A stretch of DNA of 64,000 nt from JBGSOV01 sp041738935 (GTDB lineage Bacteria > Patescibacteriota > Gracilibacteria > CAIRYL01 > GCA-016699755): the NCBI GenBank assembly GCA_041738935.1, contig JBGSOV010000021.1, positions 186,001-250,000 of the forward strand. Direction: 5' to 3'. The notes beneath the pieces were generated by a model. The model searched no databases. It saw only the letters and a program-made list of their open reading frames with translations, and was not told where the DNA came from. Both the position numbers and the translations under genes were made by a program. This document shows, piece after piece, positions 1 to 9,506 of this stretch (the first letter of the stretch is position 1; each line of letters begins with the position of its first letter).

Positions 1-2135
1 AAACCGACTTTTTCGGCAAAAATCTCAGCGTCTTTTACGGTCGCAAATTCTCGCCATTCGGGCTGATCAATCCCCAATTCGTCGCAAAGCGTAGAAAACT
101 TGTGACGATCCTCCGCTCGATCAATATTCTCGGGCTTGGTACCAAGAATGGGGATATTCAGTTCGCCGAGTTTGGGCGCCAGATTGTTTGGAATTTGTCC
201 TCCAGAAAAAATCACCGTTCCGGTCGGTCGCATAAGCTCAATCACATCCAGCGTCCGCTCAAAAGAAAGTTCGTCAAAAAAGAGATAATCACAGGTTTCG
301 TAATCGGTCGAAACGGTTTCGGGATTACTGTTGAGCATGATCGTTTCAAAACCTTTCTCGCGCAAAGTCGCAACCGCATTGACGCAGCACCAGTCAAATT
401 CGACCGAGCTGCCAATGGAGTATGGACCGGAACCCAGAACGAATGCTCGTTTAATTGAAGCTGATTCGGAGACAATTAAATCATTTTTTGTTCCGTGATA
501 TGTCCAATAGAGATAATTGGTTTCGGCAGGAAACTCTGCCGCAAGCGTGTCGATTTTTTTAACAACTGGAATCACGCCCAATTCTTTTCGAAACGAACGA
601 ATTTCATTTTCCGAAAATTGGTTTTGCCAGATTTTTTCAATTGCGGCATCCGAAAATCCGTTTTTCTTAGCTTCCCAAAAGATTTCGCAGAATTTTTCTT
701 TTTGTTCTTGAATAATATTATTGTTCAGTTCTGGGATAACTGCGAGTAGTTTTTTTTCTGTAGAAAGAATGTTCTCGAGTTTTTGCAAAAACCAGCAATC
801 GATCCCCGTAATTTTCGAAATTTCTGTAGTCGTGATCCCCTGCTTAAGAGCTTCATAAACGGCAAAAACCCGCCGCGGCGTCGGTTTTAAAAGCGTTTCC
901 GAAAGTTCATTTTTAAAATTAAATGGATGTTCTGAAAGTCCATGTGCGCCAATCTGAAGCATGCGGAGCCCTTTTTGCAGAGCTTCTTCAAAAGTACGAC
1001 CAAGCGCCATTACTTCACCGACAGACTTCATTTCGGAGCCGATTGCTTCGGTTACTTTGCGAAATTTGTTGAGATCCCAGCGCGGAATCTTGAGCGCAAC
1101 ATAATCGAGCGCGGGCTCGAACATCGCGCTTGTTGTTCCGGTAACGGCGTTTTTGATTTCGGGCAAAGTTTTGCCAAGCGCGATTTGCGCCGCCACGAAA
1201 GCCAGTGGATAACCAGTCGCCTTACTCGCGAGCGCCGAGCTGCGCGACAAACGCGCATTGACTTCGATTACGCGATAATCATCCGAAAGTGGATCGAGCG
1301 CGTATTGAATATTACATTCTCCAACAATTCCCAAGTGTTCGATTACTTTGAGTGCAATCGAGCGCAATTTTTGATATTCGTGATCGTTTAACGTCTGACT
1401 GGGCGCAATCACAATTGATTCGCCAGTATGAATTCCGAGCGGATCAAAATTTTCCATATTACAAACCGTGATCTTGTTTCCCATGGCATCACGAACAACT
1501 TCGTATTCGATTTCTTTCCAACCCTTAAGGCTTTCTTCGACAAGAATCTGTGGCGAAAACGAAAATGCTTTTTCGATCAAAACTTCAAACTCTTCATCAT
1601 TGACGGCAAAACCCGAGCCACCACCGCCAAGTGTAAACGCCGCACGGATAATGACCGGATAACCAATCTGTGTAATCGCAGCGCGCGCTTCTTCTCTGGT
1701 TTTGCAAGCAACGGACTTGGGATACAAAATACCGATTTCATCCAACGCGCGATTAAACAGTTCGCGGTCTTCGGTCATTTCGATGGCTTCTACTGGCGTG
1801 CCGAGCACTTTGATATTATATTTTTCGAGAATGCCAGCATTTTTGAGGTCAATGCCAGTATTGAGTGCGGTTTGTCCGCCCCAAGCGAGCATGATTGCAT
1901 CGGGGCGCTCTTTTTCGATAACGCGCGAAACAAACTCGAGCGTCACCGGCAAAAAATAAACTCTATCGGCAATTCCGCGTGAAGTCTGGTTGGTGGCGAT
2001 ATTTGGATTGACCAAAATGACTTCGGCACCAGCCTCTTTGCACGCCTTGATTGCCTGCGAACCAGAATAATCGAACTCGCCTGCTTGACCGATCTTAAGT
2101 GCTCCAGAGCCGAGCAGAAGGATTTTTTGTGGCAT
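1..2135 (-). CDS. carB: Carbamoyl-phosphate synthase large subunit (partial, C-terminus outside window)
   Basis: The reverse strand reads without a stop from ATG at 2135 to the window edge, about 711 of the usual ~1,070 residues. The protein opens with MPQKILLLGSGALKIGQ, then EFDYSGSQA, the N-terminal pre-ATP-grasp signature of CarB. The ATP-grasp body follows (TLGGGGSGFAV, VIEVNARLSRSSALASKATGYP). The second half begins with VLGSGPYSIGSSVEFDWC. CarB makes carbamoyl phosphate from bicarbonate, ammonia (delivered by CarA from glutamine) and two ATP, for pyrimidine and arginine synthesis. No carA lies upstream within the window; the next gene on this strand is a lipoprotein. No Shine-Dalgarno sequence precedes the start. 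Confidence 0.96.
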   Translation of the reverse strand, partial: MPQKILLLGSGALKIGQAGEFDYSGSQAIKACKEAGAEVILVNPNIATNQTSRGIADRVYFLPVTLEFVSRVIEKERPDAIMLAWGGQTALNTGIDLKNAGILEKYNIKVLGTPVEAIEMTEDRELFNRALDEIGILYPKSVACKTREEARAAITQIGYPVIIRAAFTLGGGGSGFAVNDEEFEVLIEKAFSFSPQILVEESLKGWKEIEYEVVRDAMGNKITVCNMENFDPLGIHTGESIVIAPSQTLNDHEYQKLRSIALKVIEHLGIVGECNIQYALDPLSDDYRVIEVNARLSRSSALASKATGYPLAFVAAQIALGKTLPEIKNAVTGTTSAMFEPALDYVALKIPRWDLNKFRKVTEAIGSEMKSVGEVMALGRTFEEALQKGLRMLQIGAHGLSEHPFNFKNELSETLLKPTPRRVFAVYEALKQGITTTEISKITGIDCWFLQKLENILSTEKKLLAVIPELNNNIIQEQKEKFCEIFWEAKKNGFSDAAIEKIWQNQFSENEIRSFRKELGVIPVVKKIDTLAAEFPAETNYLYWTYHGTKNDLIVSESASIKRAFVLGSGPYSIGSSVEFDWCCVNAVATLREKGFETIMLNSNPETVSTDYETCDYLFFDELSFERTLDVIELMRPTGTVIFSGGQIPNNLAPKLGELNIPILGTKPENIDRAEDRHKFSTLCDELGIDQPEWREFATVKDAEIFAEKVG

Positions 2136-2415
2136 GATGATTAATCGGTTACAGTATTTAGTTCCCGCCCATTATCCGTGCTTTTGGCAGTCTGCACAAG
2201 TGTAAATATCTGGTGATGTTAAGTTTTTTGATTACGAGATTTTTGATGGAAAGCACATCTCGTTCTACCTAACGGAGTATTCTCTTCGCCGGGCTAGGTG
2301 TTCCGAAGGACACTCTCTGCCTAACGAAGCATTCTGCTGTTTCACTCCGTCTTTTTCGTTTGGTTGCATAGAGATCATATAGTACGTACAAGAAATACAA
2401 TGAGATTGTCACCGC
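2136..2415. other. Intergenic region with imperfect direct repeat
   Basis: The 280 bases between carB and the lipoprotein gene hold no convincing gene. A 19-base direct repeat is visible at 2265-2283 and 2317-2335, sharing CCTAACG and ATTCT (about 15 of 19 identical). A small hairpin (GTGT.CC GAA GG.ACAC) lies between the copies. The function is unknown. The carB promoter should lie just right of 2135, but no clear -10/-35 pair was identified. Confidence 0.4.
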
Positions 2416-2814
2416 TTATTGATTTTCTGATTCCTTAGAATCTTGTTGACTCACGACACGAATATCTTTGGCAATAAAAGTTGGCTTGGTAAACAAAAAC
2501 CCATCTTGCAAGGTGCCTATCACTAAGACAGTGTTTCCACTTTGTATAGTTTTTTGTGAGTTTGAAAGATTTTTTGTGCTGACAGCCAAGGATTTTTCTC
2601 CCTCTTGCAGCGCAAATCCAGCATCGGTTAGTGCATCATCGCTGATTGTTCCCGTGATAGAAATAACTTGACCATATACCGGATCTTGGAGCAATTCTGT
2701 CACAGTAAGCACCGAGTCCCCCACCCCAGAAATCACGTCTTGCCCTATTCCGCATCCACCCAAAAAACTCATCACCAGAAAAGAAAAAGTAAGTAAGCGC
2801 AGAAATTGAAACAT
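2416..2814 (-). CDS. Small lipoprotein, OB-fold-like
   Basis: 132 residues. The N-terminus has a hydrophobic signal sequence ending in the lipobox FLGGC, so Cys21 is the likely lipidated residue. The mature part contains phrases such as GQVISITGTISDD and GNTVLVIGTLQDG, the five-strand pattern of nucleic-acid-binding-like OB folds seen in many small exported bacterial proteins. The assignment to that fold is inference from pattern only. It follows the SLH-FAS1 gene on the same strand but is separated from it by a strong terminator, so it is probably transcribed on its own. Function unknown. Confidence 0.75.
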   Translation of the reverse strand: MFQFLRLLTFSFLVMSFLGGCGIGQDVISGVGDSVLTVTELLQDPVYGQVISITGTISDDALTDAGFALQEGEKSLAVSTKNLSNSQKTIQSGNTVLVIGTLQDGFLFTKPTFIAKDIRVVSQQDSKESENQ

Positions 2815-2890
2815 GTTGTCGAGAGAAAATGCGTGTAAGCTTTAAATTTTGTAAACAGTCGGCTCATCAAAACCAGCGACAGCTTATATC

Positions 2891-2931
2891 AAAAAACCTC
2901 CACGAAGCAAGATTGCTCGTGGAGGTTTTTG
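2891..2931 (-). terminator. Rho-independent terminator after the SLH-FAS1 gene
   Basis: A near-perfect 15-bp stem (AAAACCTCCACGA paired with TCGTGGAGGTTTT) with a short loop is followed on the reverse strand by a T run. It lies 26 bases past the stop of the 2957-4363 gene and ends that transcript. The A/T symmetry could make it act in both directions, but no forward gene ends here. Confidence 0.9.
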
Positions 2932-2956
2932 GTTGTCTTAGCCAAGAAGGCAAGAA

Positions 2957-4363
2957 TTATTTGAGAGCGTTTATAATCTCTTCGTTAGAAGGATTGGTTG
3001 CACGACTCGTCTCATTACCTTCAGCATCAAAATAGATGACCGTATTTTGAGCTGTTACTTCGTTATCTTCACGCAATTGAGCGTTGGTCTCATAATCGAC
3101 CTTGAAGATTACTGTGTCCTCCGGAAAATCCATCATGCTTGCATTAATGGCTTCTTCAATTGTGACACTATCAGCAGAGTTAGGATCGTAGAAGAAAAGT
3201 GCAGTCACTTTTCCTTCTGTTTTTGCGGCAGCAAATGCTTCTGCAGTGTACTCGGTATAAGAAAATGGGGCCTTTTCCATCATTTCGTCTTCGCCTGTCA
3301 TCTCGTCAGCTGGCATCAAGACAGTATCGATAACGTGAATCACACCATTACTGGCAGCGATATCAGCAGTAACGACCTTGGCGTCACCAATCATAACTGT
3401 GCCGTCTTCATCAATCGAAACGATCAGCTTTGTACCTCCGGCAGTAGTTAATTCTTGTCCATCAGTAAGATCGGCAGACATTACAGAACCAGCTACGACA
3501 TGATTCAATAGCACAGCAGACAAATCAGCTTTATTTTCTGGGAGAAGTAAAGCGTCAAGTGCACCGACTGGTAAAGCAGCAAATGCACTATTGACTGGAG
3601 CGAAAACAGTGTAAGGACCAGTTGCTGTCAGTGTTCCAGCAAGTTCGGCTGCTGTTACAGCAGCAACAAGTGTGCTGAGGTCTTCGGTCTCGGAAGCGAT
3701 TTCAACGATGTTACGAGTTTCTGCAGGAGTCTCTTCTTCGTCAGTTGTTTCTTCTTCTGTATCTTTTGAAATAGAGATTTCCGAAATGCCTTCGGTTTTC
3801 ATGACGAGTTCTGCCATATCACCACGAGTAATCGTGTAGTTGATATCGCTATTGATCTCAGTCGTTACACCACCTGCAGCGGCAGCACGAACATATGGAG
3901 CGTACCATGTGTCACCGGCTTCGGTTGGAGTGTCGATCTCAAATGTTTCGAGAACGATTTTGAGTGCTTCTGGCAAAGAGACATTGTTCTGTCCGCCAAA
4001 AGTGCCGTCACCGTAACCGTTGACGATACCGTTCAATTTGGCTGTGCAAACATATGGGCTAAACCATTGGTCAGTTGGGACGTCTGGGAAGCTATATGCG
4101 CTTACATCACAGTTTGCGATAGTTTCGGCATCAAAACGAGCTCCGACGATAATCTTGGTAAAATCATAGCGGTTAATAGTCGATTCTGGGCGGTATGTAC
4201 CGTCCGAATACCCCTGAACAAGACCATTGTCTTGAATATACGTGATTGCGGAACCGAATTTTGTGTTTGCGTCTACATCAAGAAATGCAGTGGTCGACAT
4301 TGCTTGTGCAGAGCCGACGATGGCGAAGGCAAACGCCGCCATCAATAAAGGTTTAACTTTCAT
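2957..4363 (-). CDS. Surface protein: SLH repeats, fasciclin (FAS1) domain and thioredoxin-like tail
   Basis: Start chosen at ATG 4363 (MKVKPLLMAAFAFAIVGSAQA), which gives a clean signal peptide with an AQA cleavage site; an upstream in-frame start would bury it. About 468 residues. Residues ~25-205 hold S-layer homology repeats (VQGYSDGTYRPESTINRYDF, VNGYGDGTFGGQ). Residues ~215-360 form a FAS1 adhesion domain (GPYTVFAPVNSAFAALP, then NGVIHVIDTVLMP). The last ~100 residues (KVTALFFYDPNSADS, then VIFKVDYE) read like a thioredoxin fold, but the CxxC pair is absent. A Glu/Thr-rich linker joins SLH and FAS1. It is expected at the cell surface, anchored to wall polymer by SLH and adhering through FAS1. 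The tail assignment is inference. Confidence 0.85.
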   Translation of the reverse strand: MKVKPLLMAAFAFAIVGSAQAMSTTAFLDVDANTKFGSAITYIQDNGLVQGYSDGTYRPESTINRYDFTKIIVGARFDAETIANCDVSAYSFPDVPTDQWFSPYVCTAKLNGIVNGYGDGTFGGQNNVSLPEALKIVLETFEIDTPTEAGDTWYAPYVRAAAAGGVTTEINSDINYTITRGDMAELVMKTEGISEISISKDTEEETTDEEETPAETRNIVEIASETEDLSTLVAAVTAAELAGTLTATGPYTVFAPVNSAFAALPVGALDALLLPENKADLSAVLLNHVVAGSVMSADLTDGQELTTAGGTKLIVSIDEDGTVMIGDAKVVTADIAASNGVIHVIDTVLMPADEMTGEDEMMEKAPFSYTEYTAEAFAAAKTEGKVTALFFYDPNSADSVTIEEAINASMMDFPEDTVIFKVDYETNAQLREDNEVTAQNTVIYFDAEGNETSRATNPSNEEIINALK

Positions 4364-4462
4364 AGGAATTTTTAAAAAAAGAAATATTCCGGCGGATATT
4401 TTAAAGATAAACACAAAAAAAATCAAGCTGAATAGGTAACACAAGCTACAATCTTATTTTAA

Positions 4463-5524
4463 TTAATCAGCAAAAAAGTCCACAAGAATGCGCTCGACTG
4501 CGAGATGAAAGAGCTCGGTCTTTTCGGCAGTGATGGGAAGTCTGCCGGTTTTGGAATCAATATCAATCTGCAAAAGTTGCTCGTGTGCACGGAGCAGTTT
4601 GGCAGTCGTAAAACGCCGCACAACCGAGCTCAACTTGTTAAAGACGAATGGATGTACGCCAGCACTTTTGGCATCAACGCCAGCATCAAGCGCCATTCGT
4701 ACTTGAATTAATTGTCGAAAAGTAGCGACAAGATCACGCGCAAAAATCGCCTGTGGAGCTTCGCCGCTCTGCATAAGTTGCTCAAATACTTCAAACACTT
4801 GATGTCTATCACCCGTCTGCATCGCGTTACTAAAAGCAAAATTTGCCATTTCGTCACTGGGAAGAGCGAGTTTTTTGATATCCGCCTCCGAGATTGGTTT
4901 GTCATTTGCGGTCGCAAAAACGACTAACTTTTGGATTTCACTGTGCAATTTCCACGGATCGGCTCCGCAATAATCGAGCAAAAACTCTGCAGCCGCAGGT
5001 AACATTTTCCCATTGTTTTCAGCAACTGTTCGCAAAATCCACTCTCGCGCTTCATGAAAACCTTCGCGTGTCATATTTCCACTAAAATCCTTTTGCCATG
5101 CTGCAAATTCACGGATGTTTCCGATCTGTTTGATGGTCTCTTTGTAAGCAGCCGTACGCTTGTCCGGATTAGGGACGACAAAAATAATTACACATTCATC
5201 GGGAATTTTTATAAGAGTATTGGCAAGTGCGAGCATGCCGGCTTTTTTTTTGTCCGAAAAAGGACGAGATGGCGGAGGCGGAGGAAAATTTTCGATAAAG
5301 AAAATGCGTTTGCCTTCACCAAAAAACGGTGGAGATTGAATTTCTGCAATGATTTCAGCAGGTTCGCGCTCGAGAAAATCAAAACGAGTCACATTAAATT
5401 CGCCGTATTTTTCGAGCGAAGATTGATACCAATTCTGAAAAAAAGTCTTCAGATCAAAATCGTTTTCTCCCGTCAAAAGGAAAATATTTGCTTGCTTCGC
5501 CGCTACTGCTTTGCTCGGTGCCAT
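4463..5524 (-). CDS. holA: DNA polymerase III delta subunit
   Basis: About 353 residues, the usual length for HolA. It begins with IFLLTGENDFDLKTFF, equivalent to the family's Y-LxGxE/D-F entry into the clamp-loader P-loop-like domain. The central helical region has EFLLDYCGADPWKLHSEIQKL, the family's lid/helical signature. The delta subunit opens the beta sliding clamp within the clamp-loader complex. ATG at 5524 was preferred over the GTG one codon upstream. The 3' end is 100 bases from the SLH-FAS1 gene. Unlike many bacteria, no rpsT or comEC is adjacent. Confidence 0.9.
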   Translation of the reverse strand: MAPSKAVAAKQANIFLLTGENDFDLKTFFQNWYQSSLEKYGEFNVTRFDFLEREPAEIIAEIQSPPFFGEGKRIFFIENFPPPPPSRPFSDKKKAGMLALANTLIKIPDECVIIFVVPNPDKRTAAYKETIKQIGNIREFAAWQKDFSGNMTREGFHEAREWILRTVAENNGKMLPAAAEFLLDYCGADPWKLHSEIQKLVVFATANDKPISEADIKKLALPSDEMANFAFSNAMQTGDRHQVFEVFEQLMQSGEAPQAIFARDLVATFRQLIQVRMALDAGVDAKSAGVHPFVFNKLSSVVRRFTTAKLLRAHEQLLQIDIDSKTGRLPITAEKTELFHLAVERILVDFFAD

Positions 5525-5696
5525 CACGCGTAGTGTGACATTTTTGTAAGGAAAAACTCAACGCTTGTTCTTGGCTACTAGCACCAATATTGATTTTCAT
5601 ATTATGAAAGAGTCGAAAAAAAAGCTGTTCGCGGTCAGCTGTATACTTTGCGTGTTCTCTTGCGCTACAATGGCAGATGCTTTTTTCTTGAAATCT

Positions 5697-6365
5697 ATGA
5701 ACTTGTCATCTCCATTAATCTTAACAAATTTTAAAACATATGAGTCAGCAACAGGCACAAATGCGCTCGCACTCGCAAAAATACACGAGCATGTTGCAAA
5801 AGAGAGTGGCAAAAACTTTGCCATCGCAGTGCAAGCCGTCGATATCCGTATGATTGCAGCAGCTGTGAAGATTCCCGTGTTTGCGCAACATTGTGATGCG
5901 GCTGAATATGGTTCGCATACCGGCTGGATTTTGCCCGAAGCGCTCAAAGAAGCCGGCGCAAGCGGAGTGATTCTTAATCACAGCGAGCATCGCTTTGCGA
6001 GTACAGAAGAATTGGTCGCAGCAATTACGCGTGCACAAAGTGTCGGACTTGTGGTTTGCGTGTGTGCGGAGAATGCGGAAGAAGCAGCAAAAATTGACAG
6101 TATCAGTAAGCCCGAATTTATCGCAGTCGAACCGCCCGAGCTGATCGGTGGTGATATTTCGGTATCCACTGCGCAACCAAAACTGATTCGTGATGCGGTG
6201 GAAATGATTAAGCGTTCGCGTGTGCTTGTCGGCGCCGGCGTCAAAAATGGTGAAGATGTCCGTATCGGTCTCGAGCTTGGCGCTTTTGGAGTACTTCTCG
6301 CCAGTGGTATTACCAAAGCTGCTGATCCCGCAGCAGTTTTGCACGATTTGGTGAGCAAAGTATAA
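5697..6365 (+). CDS. tpiA: Triosephosphate isomerase, archaeal type
   Basis: 222 residues from ATG 5697, the short length typical of archaeal TIMs (bacterial ones are ~250). Catalytic Lys is in LTNFKTYESATG, catalytic His in GVILNHSEHR, and catalytic Glu in VEPPELIGGDISVS. The phosphate loops are VGAGVKNGEDV and GVLLASGITKA. These phrases match the archaeal subfamily rather than the bacterial one. It interconverts dihydroxyacetone phosphate and glyceraldehyde 3-phosphate. A TACAAT -10-like box at 5666-5671 supports this start. The frame stays open upstream to 5565 and would add a signal-like segment, judged fortuitous. Confidence 0.93.
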   Translation: MNLSSPLILTNFKTYESATGTNALALAKIHEHVAKESGKNFAIAVQAVDIRMIAAAVKIPVFAQHCDAAEYGSHTGWILPEALKEAGASGVILNHSEHRFASTEELVAAITRAQSVGLVVCVCAENAEEAAKIDSISKPEFIAVEPPELIGGDISVSTAQPKLIRDAVEMIKRSRVLVGAGVKNGEDVRIGLELGAFGVLLASGITKAADPAAVLHDLVSKV

Positions 6366-6408
6366 AATTTTGGTGTCATCATACGTTTTTCTCTTGCCTG
6401 TACATTCC

Positions 6409-9400
6409 GTGACTTCACCCTCAAAAAATCCATCATCCGATTATCTCGCGCATTATCAAGCCGCCAAAAAGAGTCTTAATCCCGAGCAACGCGTCGCCGT
6501 CGAAACCATCGAGGGTCCGGTTTTGGTGATTGCTGGTCCCGGCACGGGCAAAACACAAGTTTTGTCATTACGGATTGCGGAGATTTTGGAAAAACAGACC
6601 GATATTGCGCCCGGCAATATTTTATGTTTGACCTATACCAATGCTGGCGTGATTGCCATGCGCAAACGTTTGATTTCGTTTATTGGAGCAGAAGCACACA
6701 AAGTTCAGATTCATACATTTCATAGTTTTTGTAATCAAGTCATTCAAGAAAACACCGAACTCTTTGGTGTTCGCGAAGCCGAAAGCATCGGTGAACTCGA
6801 ACAATATGAATTGTTAGAAAATATTTTGGATTCGCTCCCCGCCAAGCATCCGCTTTTTCACAAATCGTCATATCACGAAATCAAAAATCTGCTCAGCTTA
6901 TTCGCCACCATCAAACAAGAAAACTGGCAAGTGACAGAAATCAAGTCTGTCGTCGAAGAATATCTCGCCGACTTGCCGCAGCGAGACGAGTTTCAGTACA
7001 AAAGGAAGTATAAAGAATTTGCGGCGGGCGATCCCAATCCCAATCTCATTCAAGCGGCAACAGAAAAAATGGTACGTCTGCTTGCAGCCGTCGAACTGTT
7101 TCCCGAATATCAACAGCGCATGCGTGCAAATCAGTGGTATGATTTTCAGGATATGATTCTGTGGGTTATCGAAGCGTTTGTGAACAAACCAGCTTTGCTT
7201 GCGAGTTATCAAGAGCGCTTTCAGTATTTGCTCGTCGACGAATTTCAGGACACCAACGGCGCCCAAAAGCAGATTATCGATTTGCTCAGTCAATACTGGG
7301 AACTGCCGAATATTTTTGTCGTCGGAGATGATGACCAATCGATTTATCGTTTTCAGGGAGCGAACCTGCGCAACATCATGGATTTTTATGAACACTACAA
7401 AGCAAATGCTGCCGTCGTGACGATTGAGAAAAATTACCGTTCTACTCCCGCTATTTTGGAGGTTGCCGAACATATAATTGAAAAAAATAGCGAACGGCTC
7501 GTGCGCGAAATTCCTGATTTACAAAAGCATCTCGTCGCTCAAAATCCAAACTATATGCAGAGTACGGTGCAGCCGCATTTGATCCGTTATTACAACAGCG
7601 CGCACGAAGAGCTGGGAATTATGGAACAACTCAAAAAGCTTCAGACAGAGAATATTCCGCTGTCAGAAGTCGCCGTTATTTATCAAAACCACGCGCAAGT
7701 AGCGAATATTTTGCGCCTCTGCGAATTGGAAAAAATTCCCGTGCGTGTCAAAGAGACTGAGGATATTTTGGCGCTTCCGATTATCACGCAACTGCTCGAA
7801 TTGTTGCGCTATTTTTGCGATGAAGCCACACATCCTTTCACGCGTGAAGATATTTTGTTTCGCGCATTATATTTTGATTGCATCAATCTCGCTCCGCGCG
7901 ATATCGGACTTTTGGCGCTGTGGCGCAGACAAGAACGAGACACACGCTTTTTGAAAAATATTCTTCGCGATTCAGAAACACTGGCAACCATTGATGGTAT
8001 CAAAGAGAGTGAGCAACTTCTTGCTGTCGGAAATCTTTTTTCTGCGCTCGAGCAAGATTTTATCAACCTACCGCTCGTGCGATTTTTGGAAGAGCTCATT
8101 AACAAAAGCGGCATCTTGGCGCATGTCACCAAACAAGCACATCAGGCATTTTTGCTGCGGGCACTCACCACATTCCGGACTTTTGTCCGCGAAGCTGCTC
8201 AAAAAAAGCCGGATATGTCGGCAACATCACTGCTTGATAGAGTAGAGCGCATGAAACGTCACGGCATCAGTATCCCGATTCAGCGCATCGCCTACGAACA
8301 AGACGGTGTCAATTTTGTCACGGCGCATTCGGCAAAAGGGCTCGAGTTTGAATATGTTTTTTTGATTGGTGTCGATAAAAAAATCTGGGACAGCAAGCGC
8401 AGCGATGGCGGTTTTTCTTTTCCTGATACCTTGACCCGCTCGAATAGCGGAGATTTTTTCGAAGAAAAACGCCGCCTCTTTTTTGTCGCGTTGACGCGTG
8501 CCAAACAGTTTTTGCAGGTCTCCTTTGCCGAGAAAAACGAAGCAGGAAAAGAGCTTGATGTCTCACAATTTGTAACGGAACTTGCCGAAAAATTACCGAC
8601 TGAAAACAGACAATCTTCTGCAGAAGCAATCGACACTTATCAAATCAGTCTGTTTTACAGTGCGCCACAAATTACACCTCCGCTGGTCGAGCGCGAATTT
8701 TTGGAGCATTTACTCGCAAATTATCGTATGAGCGCCACGCACCTCAACACATATTTGGCGTGTCCGCTCACTTTTTATTTTCAACAACTCTTGCGCATTC
8801 CGGGCGCACCCAGTCCGCATGCAGCTTTTGGTACAGCGGTACACATCGCGCTCGAAAAAGAATTTCAGCAGGCAAAACGTAATGGCTCATATGGCACTGC
8901 AGCATCGCTATTGACGTTTTTTCGCGAAGCACTCACGCGTCAGCGTTATGCTTTTACAGAAGTTGAATTTCAAAAGTTTTTGGCGCATGGCGAAGAAGTC
9001 TTAGCTGGTTATTTCCGGAGTTTTTTGGCAGACAAATCGGTCACGCCAACATTCTCCGAATATTCTATTAATACCGAGCTCAGTGGAGTTGCGGTTACTG
9101 GGCAAATGGACAAAATCGAGATTTTAAGTGATGGCAGTGCGCGTATTACAGATTACAAAACTGGTAATCCTTCCAACCCTTGGACAAGTAAAAAGCTCGA
9201 ACGTCCGTCGGATAAAAATAATTTTTTGGGCGGAGATTACTGGCGCCAAATGGTCTTCTATTCATTGTTACTCGAGAATGATCCCAGCAAAAAATGGCAG
9301 CTTGGCGAATGTGTCATCGATTTTGTCGAACCGCAGAAAGACGGTGCCTATTTACGCAAAACTTTTATCATCACAAAAGAAGACCAACAACTCGTGCGCG

Positions 9401-9489
9401 AACAAATTGCACAAAGTTTTGAACGGATTTTGAAGATGGATTTTTCTGGCTGCCACGAAGAAACCTGCGTATGGTGCAATCTTATGTAG
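6409..9489 (+). CDS. UvrD/Rep-family helicase fused to a RecB-like nuclease with putative Fe-S cluster
   Basis: About 1,026 residues from GTG 6409; a TTG at 6370 is an alternative. It has a superfamily 1A helicase core: Walker A AGPGTGKTQ, motif II VDEFQDTN, motif III GDDDQSIYRFQGA, and motifs V-VI around HSAKGLEFEYVFL and FVALTRAK. The last ~270 residues carry a PD-(D/E)XK nuclease (ITDYKTG). Its flanking cysteines (one in LACPLTF, then CHEETCVWC at the C-terminus) match the Cys pattern that binds a 4Fe-4S cluster in AddB-type nucleases. It is likely a DNA repair helicase-nuclease standing in for RecBCD/AddAB. It starts 43 bases after tpiA and may share its transcript. Confidence 0.92.
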   Translation: MTSPSKNPSSDYLAHYQAAKKSLNPEQRVAVETIEGPVLVIAGPGTGKTQVLSLRIAEILEKQTDIAPGNILCLTYTNAGVIAMRKRLISFIGAEAHKVQIHTFHSFCNQVIQENTELFGVREAESIGELEQYELLENILDSLPAKHPLFHKSSYHEIKNLLSLFATIKQENWQVTEIKSVVEEYLADLPQRDEFQYKRKYKEFAAGDPNPNLIQAATEKMVRLLAAVELFPEYQQRMRANQWYDFQDMILWVIEAFVNKPALLASYQERFQYLLVDEFQDTNGAQKQIIDLLSQYWELPNIFVVGDDDQSIYRFQGANLRNIMDFYEHYKANAAVVTIEKNYRSTPAILEVAEHIIEKNSERLVREIPDLQKHLVAQNPNYMQSTVQPHLIRYYNSAHEELGIMEQLKKLQTENIPLSEVAVIYQNHAQVANILRLCELEKIPVRVKETEDILALPIITQLLELLRYFCDEATHPFTREDILFRALYFDCINLAPRDIGLLALWRRQERDTRFLKNILRDSETLATIDGIKESEQLLAVGNLFSALEQDFINLPLVRFLEELINKSGILAHVTKQAHQAFLLRALTTFRTFVREAAQKKPDMSATSLLDRVERMKRHGISIPIQRIAYEQDGVNFVTAHSAKGLEFEYVFLIGVDKKIWDSKRSDGGFSFPDTLTRSNSGDFFEEKRRLFFVALTRAKQFLQVSFAEKNEAGKELDVSQFVTELAEKLPTENRQSSAEAIDTYQISLFYSAPQITPPLVEREFLEHLLANYRMSATHLNTYLACPLTFYFQQLLRIPGAPSPHAAFGTAVHIALEKEFQQAKRNGSYGTAASLLTFFREALTRQRYAFTEVEFQKFLAHGEEVLAGYFRSFLADKSVTPTFSEYSINTELSGVAVTGQMDKIEILSDGSARITDYKTGNPSNPWTSKKLERPSDKNNFLGGDYWRQMVFYSLLLENDPSKKWQLGECVIDFVEPQKDGAYLRKTFIITKEDQQLVREQIAQSFERILKMDFSGCHEETCVWCNLM

Positions 9490-9506
9490 TGGAATAAGGT
9501 GAGCAA

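Noticed and set aside
5604..5696. Secretion signal on triosephosphate isomerase (MKESKKKLFAVSCILC...)
   Set aside because: The frame is open upstream and reads like a signal peptide, but a TACAAT -10 box at 5666-5671 would place the transcript start inside it, and homologues begin at ATG 5697. An exported glycolytic enzyme is not supported.
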